Positions 33,101 to 39,852 of a DNA stretch of 46,658 nt are shown here, piece by piece; within the stretch, counting starts at the first letter, position 1; the number at the start of each line of letters is the position of its first letter. The position numbers were made by a program, and so were the translations under genes. Origin of the DNA: Dehalococcoides mccartyi (GTDB taxonomy: Bacteria > Chloroflexota > Dehalococcoidia > UBA2979); assembly GCA_945865925.1 (NCBI GenBank), contig CAMBFG010000004.1, forward strand, positions 1 through 46,658. Direction: 5' to 3'. Under the pieces are notes generated by a model. It was not told where the DNA came from. It saw only the letters and a list, made by a program, of their open reading frames with translations, and made no database searches.

Positions 33101-34555
33101 CAGCGGCACGGTGATGATGCGCCCGTCCAGTTCCGGAATGGCCACGTTCATCGCGACATCGAGGGGGCTCAGGCCCGCCTCGGAGGCCTCCCACCGTTCG
33201 ACCGAGGTGCTGGCGTTCATCGCCTGCAACTGCGGCACGTCCAACATGCGCAGAAGGTCGGAGGCCCACTCCTCCTCGGCACGCTCGTCGGGCGACGAAC
33301 TGCCCATTGCGAAACTCGTCGTGTTCACTACCACATCGACGGTCGCGTGACCTTCAGCATCAGCGAAGTAGGCGACGGCTGGCGGGAAGGCCTCACCCTC
33401 GGCGGCGGGCTCTTTCAGCGAGTAGAGGTACACCGCGAGCATGTTGAGGCCGGCCGCCTCACCTGCCTCGATCAGTGCGTCAATCGCCGAGGTGTTCCCG
33501 GTCAGCAGGAACGCGCGGTAGAACAGTACCCCCACCGTCGGCTGCCCCGGCACCGCCCGCGCGCGCCAGGCTTCAAGGGTCGTCGCGCCGAGCGCCGGGT
33601 GGTACACGCCATGCCTCGGCTGCTCCACCGGCGGCTCGTATCCGAAGCCCGTCGTCAGCAAGTGGTCGCTGAGGAACCTCAGCATCTGGCGGAAGTTCTC
33701 GAGGCCGCCCAACTGCAAGTATGCCTTGGCCTCGTGCGCGATCGGTACGCCGGCGTTGCTCACCGCGGTCAGGTCGGGGTCGAGGTCGTCCGTGCCGGGC
33801 AGCGCTACGAGCCACTGCCCTTGTTGCTCCACGGTACGCACGAGGTAGTCGAAGCCCGGGAACGAGGCCTTCCCGCCATGCAACTTCAGCAGCACGACCT
33901 CGGCCTCGGGCACGACCGCGTCGATGAACGCCGCCGCGTCCGTTTCCGACTGCAAATGGCCGATGTTGTACGCGCGCACTGGCGGGAAGTCGTCGCCGAG
34001 CGTGCTTGCGATGCGCGAGAGCGCGAGCACGTCCGTGTCCGCGTGCGTGAGGATCACGAAGCCGCGCGGCTCGACCGCGACCGGCGTCAGCACCACCGCG
34101 GTGGCGTCCGGCGTGTGCACCTCGCTGTCCCAGCGGAACGCCGAGAATGCGAGCGGGGCCAGTTCCGGCGGCGGAGGCAAGTAGCGCTCGACTGCGACCT
34201 GGCGGTCGATGTAGTCGTAAAGCGCGAGCACCTCGCGCTCCGTGTTGATCGAATGGAAGAACGTCGAGCGACCCTCAAACAGCAGCATCACGACGTTGGC
34301 GAGTGGGCACGGTCCGAGGCACCCACCCATGTTCAGATGGACGCGGTTGCGGAGTTTCCGGCGCTCCCATTCGTTGTGGAAGAGTTCGTCATGGCCCTCA
34401 GGGTGCCCGCCCTCGGGTTTCCCGCAGCAGCAGCCGTAAGCGCAGACGAACAGTTGCCCCAGCTGCCGGCCGACGTTGACGAATTTCCCGTCCGCACGCG
34501 TGACCACGTTCCGCACGCGAGGCGTCCGACCGCCCACCCACTCGACGTCCGCCAC
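30164..34555 (-). CDS. cobN: Cobaltochelatase large subunit CobN with N-terminal 2Fe-2S ferredoxin-like domain
   Basis: A 1463-residue protein. Residues about 130-1440 match CobN/Mg-chelatase H (KHGSLEWLPGKG with H718 and E722, GISIWGTSAMRTSGDDIAQVL, NWGGYAYTRAVYG). CobN binds hydrogenobyrinate diamide and receives Co2+ in aerobic B12 synthesis. Residues about 20-115 are an extra domain with C38, C42-C44, C79 and C83 (FVCAYGCCCG, GGCLGPCPLANVVML), the layout of thioredoxin-like 2Fe-2S ferredoxins. The size exceeds the usual 1200-1300. It starts at GTG 34555, 9 bases after cbtA. The domain could sense redox or iron state, or help deliver cobalt; that is inference. The operon lies under a cobalamin riboswitch. 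Confidence 0.93.
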   Translation of the reverse strand: MADVEWVGGRTPRVRNVVTRADGKFVNVGRQLGQLFVCAYGCCCGKPEGGHPEGHDELFHNEWERRKLRNRVHLNMGGCLGPCPLANVVMLLFEGRSTFFHSINTEREVLALYDYIDRQVAVERYLPPPPELAPLAFSAFRWDSEVHTPDATAVVLTPVAVEPRGFVILTHADTDVLALSRIASTLGDDFPPVRAYNIGHLQSETDAAAFIDAVVPEAEVVLLKLHGGKASFPGFDYLVRTVEQQGQWLVALPGTDDLDPDLTAVSNAGVPIAHEAKAYLQLGGLENFRQMLRFLSDHLLTTGFGYEPPVEQPRHGVYHPALGATTLEAWRARAVPGQPTVGVLFYRAFLLTGNTSAIDALIEAGEAAGLNMLAVYLYSLKEPAAEGEAFPPAVAYFADAEGHATVDVVVNTTSFAMGSSSPDERAEEEWASDLLRMLDVPQLQAMNASTSVERWEASEAGLSPLDVAMNVAIPELDGRIITVPLSFKEALPLSEEGVALGDVVQSAPLADRVARIVGIASRFARLRHVSNAEKRIAVVLTNHNAKASRIANAVGLDSPASLLRLLEAMRDVGYEVGPLPADGDALLLELIDRGSYDREVLTEAQLSSPAARVPASTYRAWEAELPARRRNEMEAQWGAAPGRYYVAQDGSLALAGLRFGNVFVAVQPPRGYGMDATAAMHRPDLAPPYPYHALYRWLAEPQASGGFGTDAVVHMGKHGSLEWLPGKGVGVAADCYPDLFLGDLPLIYPFIVDDPGEGAAAKRRTHATIVDHLPPPMTTAGTYGELEQLARLVDEYYLLERTDPAKLPLLQQQIWALIREANLDSELDALLRADTSHTHEWDPTTHEDGVPYSLSDLTGSDFRHLVEAIHSYTHELSGAPIRDGLHILGQAPEGVPLVDTLALLLRLPNGDVPSLREAVAAVFGLDLRALSEAPGAPFAAPDALVAGAGRPLVAAADAIEAVDAIAYALLTMLEADAFATGAIEGALARHLGAVGDLDGVREALTYACGRLVPALRRTPEELTHILDALDGRYVPPGPSGAPTRGMAHVLPTGRNFYTVDPRSLPSPTAWLVGQQLADGVVERHQRDEGRAPQRIGISIWGTSAMRTSGDDIAQVLALLGVRPRWQPESRRVLGIEVIPVAELGRPRVDVVCRISGFFRDAFPHAVAMIDEAVDLVSALDEPPEQNPVRHLRMQERDALVSRGVEAGEAWARAGYRIFGSPPGTYGAGILQLMDDGQWSGDADVAETYLNWGGYAYTRAVYGVDAREDFREALMGVEVAVKNQDNREHDIYDSDDYFQFHGGMIATIRSLTGRQPRRYFGDSQDPRRPRVRDLQEESHRVFRSRVVNPRWLESIQRHGYKGALELAATVDYLFGYDATAGVVEDWMYAQVAERYALDPAMQAFFRRSNPWALKDIASRLIEAADRGLWAEPGDLRGALEALYLDTETDIEARAEAPLLPKATS

Positions 34556-34564
34556 GGAAGCGGC

Positions 34565-35362
34565 CTACTGCGCTTCGGCGGCGTTGAGGCGAGCCTTCGC
34601 ACCCCTGCCAGCGAGGCGCTCGCGCAGCCGAGGCCACGCCGTGAAGATTGCCGCAAATGCCACCCAGAAGACCAGTGCCCCCGCGATTGAGTAGCGTTGG
34701 AACTCAGCGATCAGGTCCGCAGGCACGACGCTTTCTTCGATCACATCGGGGAGTAGCAATACCGAGCCCAGTGCGACCGCCACCACGATCGCGAGACCTG
34801 CCGCAACACCCAACCACACCGGACGCCCTCGACGGGCGAGCAGCACGACGACCAGCGCCGCCACGAGAACAGCGATCAGGGTCACGCCACCGAGGCCGAA
34901 GAACAGACGTGTACGTTCGTTGATCGTGTCAGGATTACCGACGCCCGGCGGGTTCGCCGGGTACTTCAGCGCCGGCACGCCTGCGAATACCCAGAACCCT
35001 GCGGCGCCCGCCAGCAGCCGAGCGCGCGTGGTGATGTCGAACTCCAGCAGGCGCGCCGCCAGCAGCAGCGCTGCCGCCGTCATCACTCCCCAGGTCAGCC
35101 CGAGGCTGCCCCACCCAAACCAGAGCCCGATCTTCTGCGTGGGCCGGCTCACGACCTCTTCGGCGTGGCCAACGTCCTCCTGGTGATCCGCGTGCGAGGC
35201 TTCTTCGATGGCGACCGCGCGATCGATGATCGGCTCGGTAGCCACCGCGTGGAACCCCGCCGTGACCAACCCCGCCAGCAATCCGGCGATCGCCGCCGCA
35301 GAGAGCAGCGAGCCACGCAGCGGCTTGTGAAGCGCCGCAGGTGAGGTGTTACTGGCCGTCAT
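34565..35362 (-). CDS. cbtA: CbtA family cobalt transporter subunit
   Basis: A 265-residue membrane protein of the CbtA family with about six helices. The first helix (about 18-40) is followed by an extracytoplasmic or lumenal loop rich in His and acid (EEASHADHQEDVGHAEE; H57, H60, H66) that suits Co2+ capture. WFGWGSLGLTWGVM, FWVFAGVPALKYPANPPGVG and INERTRLFFG are typical family blocks. CbtA with CbtB is a predicted cobalt importer found mainly under B12 riboswitches. Its ATG overlaps the preceding VOC gene by 14 bases and CobN follows 9 bases after its stop, so uptake and chelation are co-expressed. Confidence 0.92.
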   Translation of the reverse strand: MTASNTSPAALHKPLRGSLLSAAAIAGLLAGLVTAGFHAVATEPIIDRAVAIEEASHADHQEDVGHAEEVVSRPTQKIGLWFGWGSLGLTWGVMTAAALLLAARLLEFDITTRARLLAGAAGFWVFAGVPALKYPANPPGVGNPDTINERTRLFFGLGGVTLIAVLVAALVVVLLARRGRPVWLGVAAGLAIVVAVALGSVLLLPDVIEESVVPADLIAEFQRYSIAGALVFWVAFAAIFTAWPRLRERLAGRGAKARLNAAEAQ

Positions 35363-35810
35363 ACGCCTTCTGCAGCCCCGCGACGTCGATCTTCTTCATG
35401 CCGAGCATGGCCTGGACCACCCGGCCAGCCTTTTCCTGATCCGGATCGCCCATTAGCCGACCGAGGGCTTCGGGGATCACCTGCCATGAAAGGCCGAACT
35501 GATCCTTCACCCAACCGCACTGCTCCTCACCGCCACCGGCGGAAAGGCGCGTCCAGTAATAATCGACTTCCTCCTGCGTCTCGACGGAGATGAAGAAGGA
35601 GATAGCGGGAGTGAAGGAGAACTGTGGCCCCGCGTTCAACGCGTGGAACCGCTGCCCGAGCAGTTCGAACGTCGCTGACATCACCGGCGCGTCCGGCCCG
35701 CCCATGCGGCTGACGTTCTCCACCTTCGAGCCCTTGAAGATCGAGATGTAGAAGGTCATTGCCTCCTCGACCTTGCCGTCGAACCACAGGAATGGAGTAA
35801 TCGTCTGCAT
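35349..35810 (-). CDS. PhnB-like VOC family protein inserted in the cobalt operon
   Basis: A 153-residue protein of the PhnB/3-demethylubiquinone-methyltransferase-like VOC group. TPFLWFDGKVEEAMTFYISIF, MSATFELLGQRFHALNAGP, SFFISVETQEEVDYYW and WVKDQFGLSWQVIPEAL are its conserved blocks. It lacks most canonical VOC metal ligands, as do many relatives. Members are common in bacteria but rarely characterised. Here it lies between cbtB and cbtA, with 53 bases before it and a 14-base overlap with cbtA after it. AAGGA stands 7 bases before the ATG. It could be a metal- or corrinoid-related helper or a passenger; the sequence does not decide. Confidence 0.85.
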   Translation of the reverse strand: MQTITPFLWFDGKVEEAMTFYISIFKGSKVENVSRMGGPDAPVMSATFELLGQRFHALNAGPQFSFTPAISFFISVETQEEVDYYWTRLSAGGGEEQCGWVKDQFGLSWQVIPEALGRLMGDPDQEKAGRVVQAMLGMKKIDVAGLQKAYDGQ

Positions 35811-35849
35811 GTCGGTCCTTCACAGGCAGTGGCACCTCAACCGTCGAAG

Positions 35850-35871
35850 GCCACTAGGGCTGGCTAGTGGC
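35850..35871 (-). repeat. Intercistronic hairpin over the cbtB stop codon
   Basis: GCCACTAG and CTAGTGGC form a perfect 8-base stem with a 6-base loop. One arm contains the cbtB stop codon (35864-35866). No T run follows, so it is more likely an RNA-stability or partial-attenuation element between cbtB and the VOC gene than a full terminator. Confidence 0.6.
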
Positions 35872-36058
35872 AGGGGAATCCGGCGGCGTGGCGCGCGTCG
35901 TGGACGAACTCATGGATGAAGTTCGTGTCGAACGCGGTCTGGCCCTGCACGACGCTGAACAGGTGTCCCTGGTCAACGGAGAGCACGAGGTATGCGAGGA
36001 ACGCAGCGACGAGCGCGGCGATTACCCCGAGGTCTGAACGGTCGAGCGTACGGATCAT
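35864..36058 (-). CDS. cbtB: CbtB family cobalt transporter subunit
   Basis: A 64-residue single-span membrane protein. Residues 10-28 are the helix, followed by a tail with the CbtB signature: H49 (FIHEF), H53 and H57 (VHDARH) and the terminal FPCH (C63, H64). The His/Cys set probably binds cobalt and hands it to CbtA. It is the first gene after the cobalamin riboswitch. GGGAGG (36064-36069) is its ribosome-binding site and may be masked by the riboswitch platform. It is much smaller than its neighbours and easily missed, but the C-terminal motif is diagnostic. Confidence 0.93.
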   Translation of the reverse strand: MIRTLDRSDLGVIAALVAAFLAYLVLSVDQGHLFSVVQGQTAFDTNFIHEFVHDARHAAGFPCH

Positions 36059-36101
36059 GGCAGCCTCCCCAGTGCCTCACCGTTGAGTTCGAGGATGGCC
36101 C

Positions 36102-36121
36102 GCATCAGGGAGTCCTGACGC
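36102..36121 (-). promoter_or_regulatory. Expression-platform hairpin of the cobalamin riboswitch
   Basis: On the minus strand GCGTCAGG and CCTGATGC pair over 8 bases (one G-U) around loop ACTC. The CTCCC at the loop and 3' arm could instead pair with the GGGAG of the cbtB ribosome-binding site at 36064-36069. No T run follows, so control of translation is more likely than termination. Confidence 0.45.
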
Positions 36122-36155
36122 CGCACCACCCGTTTCCTCGCGGGCGAGAAGCGTG

Positions 36156-36253
36156 GCACCTCGATCGGCGACCTGGCTCCCGGCGAGCAACCTCGCGCGG
36201 ATCACAGTTGCGGGACAGCGCCGGGGTCTCACCGGACTTCGCGATCGGGGTGC
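36156..36253 (-). promoter_or_regulatory. Cobalamin (B12) riboswitch aptamer
   Basis: Read on the minus strand, the leader of cbtB contains the conserved core blocks of cobalamin riboswitches: AAGTCCGGTG, the CCCGCAACTGTGA stretch (the CCGCCACTGT-type box) and a shortened B12 box GAGCCAGGTCGCC (36168-36180). A closing helix joins GCACCCCGATCG (36242-36253) to CGATCGAGGTGC (36156-36167), 11 of 12 bases pairing. An internal hairpin GCGAG-GTTG-CTCGC lies at 36183-36196. The aptamer is compact, about 98 bases. It should bind adenosyl- or other cobalamin and lower expression of the cobalt-uptake/cobaltochelatase operon when B12 is sufficient. Confidence 0.88.
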
Positions 36254-36264
36254 GATCGGGGCTG

Positions 36265-36293
36265 ACTCTACCCCTCGCCAATGCCCCCCGCAA
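36265..36293 (-). promoter_or_regulatory. Promoter of the riboswitch/cbtB operon (TTGCGG-17-TAGAGT)
   Basis: On the minus strand TTGCGG (36288-36293) and TAGAGT (36265-36270) have a 17-base spacer. Transcription would begin near 36258, just before the aptamer's closing helix, so the whole riboswitch is included. Confidence 0.55.
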
Positions 36294-36303
36294 ACGAGGC
36301 CGC

Positions 36304-39300
36304 CTACCAGATGTCGATGAGGCGCTTCCGGCCGGTGCGCGGCGCCGGCTTGCTGATACCCGAGAGCGTCTGCGACAGCAGTCGTCGGGTATCCGCCGGA
36401 TCGATCGTGTTGTCGACGCCGAAGCCAACGGCCTGCTGGATCGCCTTGCCTCGCTGGTAGGCCCGGTCGACCAGCTCCTGGTAGCGCTCCTTGCGGTCCG
36501 CCGGGTCGGCGATCGACTCCAGTTCGGCGCGGAACCCGAGTTTCACCATGCCCTCCAGGCCCATCCCACCGAACTCGCCCGTCGGCCAGGAGACATTGAG
36601 CGCTGCAGAGCGATAGGAGCCGGCGGCCATCGCGATCGCGCCGAGGCCGTACGCCTTCCGCAGCACGACGAACAGCAGCGGCACGGTGATGTTGGAGCCA
36701 ACCACGAACATGCGGGCGGCGTGGCGGACGAGGGCCGTCTTCTCGATCTCTGGGCCCACCATGATCCCCGGCGTGTCGCAGAGCGACAGGATCGGGATGT
36801 CGAAGGCGTCGCACAACTGCATGAACCGCGCGGCCTTGTCGGACGCGTCCGAGTCGATAGCGCCGGAGATGTAGTTCGGGTTGTTGGCGATCACGCCGAC
36901 GGGGCGGCCCTCGATGCGGATCAGCGAGGTGATCATCGCGAGGCCGAAGTCACGACGAAGCTCGAGGACGGTGCCGGCGTCCGCGAGGGTCTCGATGATG
37001 TTGCGGACTTCGTAGACGCGGAGGCGGTTCTCTGGAATGTGGCGGCGCATCATGCGCTGGTCGTGCTCTTGCCACGTCTTCGTGTTGCCCTGGAAGTAAG
37101 AGACGTACTTCTTCGCGGCGGCGACCGCCTCGGCTTCGTCCCGGACGGCGATGTCGACGACACCGTTCGCCTTCTGGATCGACATCGGCCCGACGTCCTC
37201 CGGACGGAACACGCCGAGGCCGCCGCCCTCAATCATCGCCGGCCCGCCCATACCGATGCTCGAGTTGGCCGTGGCGATGATCACGTCGCAGCAGCCGAGC
37301 AGCGCAGCGTTCCCCGCGAACGAGAAGCCGGAGTTCACCCCCACCAACGGGACGAGGCCGGACAGCCGTCCGAGCGAGCGCCACGAGTCGGTCTGGCCGG
37401 TAGTAATGGAGATCGGCGGCAGCGCCTCGCGCGCACCGGGCTCGCGCTTCGGTGCCTGCTCGCGCTCGCTCCGAGGCGTCCCACCACCGCCCTGCGCTCG
37501 GCCGCCGCCGCCCTCGGTGAACAGGACAACGGGGAGCATCCAGTTCTTGGCGACCTCGAGGAGGCGGTCGGTCTTGCGGTGGTTCTGCCCGCCCTGCGTC
37601 CCGGCCAGCACGGTGTAGTCGTACGCGAGCACCGCACAGCGCGACGCCTCCGCGCCGAAGTCGGCAGCATTGATCGTGCCGGTACCCGTGACCATGCCGT
37701 CTGCGGGGTAGCGGCGCATCACCTCCTCGGTCGGGCGTGGGATGCCGACGGGGAGGACGAGGCCGCCGTACTCGACAAACGACCCCGGGTCGATCAGGTC
37801 ATCGATGTTCTCGCGAGCGCTGCGGCCGCCCGCCTCATGCCGGTTGGCGATCGCCTCCGGCCGCGCCGCGTCCGTCGTGTAGAACTGCCGCTCGAGGACC
37901 TCCGCCAGGTCCGGACGGATCTCGTCGAGGTCGAAGTCCTCGGCCGCCTCGACATCGCCGCTCGCGACCTCGGACGCCTCGATGAACAGCACCGGCTGTC
38001 CGTCGTAGATCGTGTCGCCCTTCGTGACGGAGATCGCGCGCACGACCCCGGCGGTCGGCGCGGAGACCACGTGCTCCATCTTCATCGCTTCCATCACCGC
38101 CAACTGCTGGCCGGCTCGGACGGTGTCACCCACCTTCACGTCCACGCTCACGACCGTGCCTTGCAGCAGCGAGTTCACCGCGACCGTGCCGTCTGGCCCC
38201 GCCGCCACCCCACCACTCGAAGTCTCCACAACCGCGGCGACGCTCGGCCCCGCCCCACGCCGCGTCTGCGCCGCGTGCGCCAACACCGCCAACGGGTCGA
38301 CCGCGTCCACTCGCGCCCCCGCCAGCCGAGGCCCACCAGCAGCGGCCTCGGGGGTCGACGCGGAGGGGACTGCAGCAGCAGCCACGGGCACGCCCTCGAA
38401 GAAATGGCGAGGCTGCTCGCCGGCCGCCTGCACGATGTCCGCCGTGTAATCCTCGATGAACCGCGTGGCGTAGTTCGCCGCCACGAACTGCGGGTGCGCG
38501 AGGATCCCCTGCAGGAACGGAATGTTCGTCGCGAGCCCCTCGATGCGAAACTCCGACAGCGCACGCCGCGTCTTCGCCGCCGCCTCCACGAAGTCACCGC
38601 CGGTACGGACGATCACCTTCGCCAGCAGCGAGTCGAACCGCGGGCTTGTCAGGTATCCCACGTACCCGAACGTGTCTGTGCGGAGCCCGGGGCCCGAGGG
38701 CACCTCGAACGCCGTGAGCGTGCCACCCGAGGGGCGCGGCGACCCGTCCGGCGCCATCGTCTCCATGTTCACGCGCACCTGGATCGCGTACCCGCGCGGC
38801 GCCGGCACTCGCTCCTGCGTCAGTCCGAGGTCGGCGAGCGAGGCTCCCGCCGCGATCTTCAACTGCGTCTGCACAAGGTCGATGCCCGTCACCTCTTCGG
38901 TGACGGTGTGCTCCACCTGCAGCCGTGGGTTCGCCTCGATGAACGCGAAGTACGAGTCGTCGCTCAGTGCCGTCGCATCCACGAGGAACTCGATGGTGCC
39001 CAGGCTCTCGTACTTCGCCGCGCGTGCGAGGCGGACCGCCGCCTCAGTGATCCGGTCGCGCAGGCCGGAAGGCAACCCCGGGCTCGGCGCGATCTCCACC
39101 AACTTCTGGTGCCGCCGCTGGATCGAGCAGTCGCGCTCGCCGAGGTGGATCACGGCGCCCGTGCGGTCGCCCACCACCTGCACCTCGATGTGTCGCGCAC
39201 GCTCCACGAGCCGTTCGATATAGACCGCGCCGTTGCCGAAGGACGCCTTCGCCTCCGACTGCGCGCGCTTCACCGCGTCCTCGATCTCGCTCGCGTCGCG

Positions 39301-39813
39301 CACCACGCGCATCCCGCGTCCGCCGCCACCCGCGACTGCCTTCACGATCACCGGCGCGCCAGCGAGGGACGCCATGAAGGCCCGTGCCGCCTCGGCATCC
39401 ACCTCGGCCAGTGTCCCCGGCAGTACCGGCACGCCCTCGGCCTCCGCGAGCGCGCGTGCCCGGATCTTGTCGCCGAACAGTGCGAGGGCTTCCACGCTCG
39501 GCCCGACGAAGGTGAGCCCGCTCTCCGCGCAGCGCTTCGCGAAACCGGCGTTCTCGCTCAGGAAGCCGTACCCCGGATGCACCGCGTTGCACCCATTCGC
39601 GACCGCCGCCGCGACCACCTGCTCAATGTCGAGGTAGGCCAACACACCGGAGCCGGTCAGCGCGTGCGCCTCGTCCGCCGCGCGCACGTGCAGCGCACGG
39701 CCTTCGTCCTCCGAGTAGATCGCCACCGTGCGGATGCCGAGACCCGCCGCCGCCCGGATCACCCGGATCGCGATCTCGCCGCGGTTGGCCACCAACAACT
39801 TCGTCACCGGCAT
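36304..39813 (-). CDS. Single-chain biotin-dependent acyl-CoA carboxylase (BC-BCCP-CT)
   Basis: An 1169-residue multidomain enzyme. Biotin carboxylase is at about 1-450 (HPGYGFLSEN at 79-88, GGGGRGMR, EANPRLQVEH with E293 and R297). The biotin carrier is at about 545-620 (EAMKM with biotinyl K578). The carboxyltransferase is at about 640-1169 (TGQTDSW, GANSS-type loops, NPNYISGAID, LCDTPGIMVG). The order resembles single-chain long-chain acyl-CoA carboxylases, which form homo-hexamers. It carboxylates an acyl-CoA with ATP and bicarbonate. A Gly/Arg/Glu/Pro-rich stretch (about 765-800) interrupts the carboxyltransferase. It follows two class III CoA-transferases (39-base gap), which may supply its thioester. 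The riboswitch promoter starts just after its stop. Confidence 0.93.
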   Translation of the reverse strand: MPVTKLLVANRGEIAIRVIRAAAGLGIRTVAIYSEDEGRALHVRAADEAHALTGSGVLAYLDIEQVVAAAVANGCNAVHPGYGFLSENAGFAKRCAESGLTFVGPSVEALALFGDKIRARALAEAEGVPVLPGTLAEVDAEAARAFMASLAGAPVIVKAVAGGGGRGMRVVRDASEIEDAVKRAQSEAKASFGNGAVYIERLVERARHIEVQVVGDRTGAVIHLGERDCSIQRRHQKLVEIAPSPGLPSGLRDRITEAAVRLARAAKYESLGTIEFLVDATALSDDSYFAFIEANPRLQVEHTVTEEVTGIDLVQTQLKIAAGASLADLGLTQERVPAPRGYAIQVRVNMETMAPDGSPRPSGGTLTAFEVPSGPGLRTDTFGYVGYLTSPRFDSLLAKVIVRTGGDFVEAAAKTRRALSEFRIEGLATNIPFLQGILAHPQFVAANYATRFIEDYTADIVQAAGEQPRHFFEGVPVAAAAVPSASTPEAAAGGPRLAGARVDAVDPLAVLAHAAQTRRGAGPSVAAVVETSSGGVAAGPDGTVAVNSLLQGTVVSVDVKVGDTVRAGQQLAVMEAMKMEHVVSAPTAGVVRAISVTKGDTIYDGQPVLFIEASEVASGDVEAAEDFDLDEIRPDLAEVLERQFYTTDAARPEAIANRHEAGGRSARENIDDLIDPGSFVEYGGLVLPVGIPRPTEEVMRRYPADGMVTGTGTINAADFGAEASRCAVLAYDYTVLAGTQGGQNHRKTDRLLEVAKNWMLPVVLFTEGGGGRAQGGGGTPRSEREQAPKREPGAREALPPISITTGQTDSWRSLGRLSGLVPLVGVNSGFSFAGNAALLGCCDVIIATANSSIGMGGPAMIEGGGLGVFRPEDVGPMSIQKANGVVDIAVRDEAEAVAAAKKYVSYFQGNTKTWQEHDQRMMRRHIPENRLRVYEVRNIIETLADAGTVLELRRDFGLAMITSLIRIEGRPVGVIANNPNYISGAIDSDASDKAARFMQLCDAFDIPILSLCDTPGIMVGPEIEKTALVRHAARMFVVGSNITVPLLFVVLRKAYGLGAIAMAAGSYRSAALNVSWPTGEFGGMGLEGMVKLGFRAELESIADPADRKERYQELVDRAYQRGKAIQQAVGFGVDNTIDPADTRRLLSQTLSGISKPAPRTGRKRLIDIW

Positions 39814-39852
39814 CCGACACCCCTCACCAGCCCGCCGAACCGCAGGCGGGCG

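Noticed and set aside
28182-34555. Magnesium chelatase for chlorophyll synthesis
   Set aside because: The subunits are homologous to ChlH/ChlI/ChlD, but the CbtA/CbtB partners and B12 riboswitch point to cobalt, and no bacteriochlorophyll gene is in the window.
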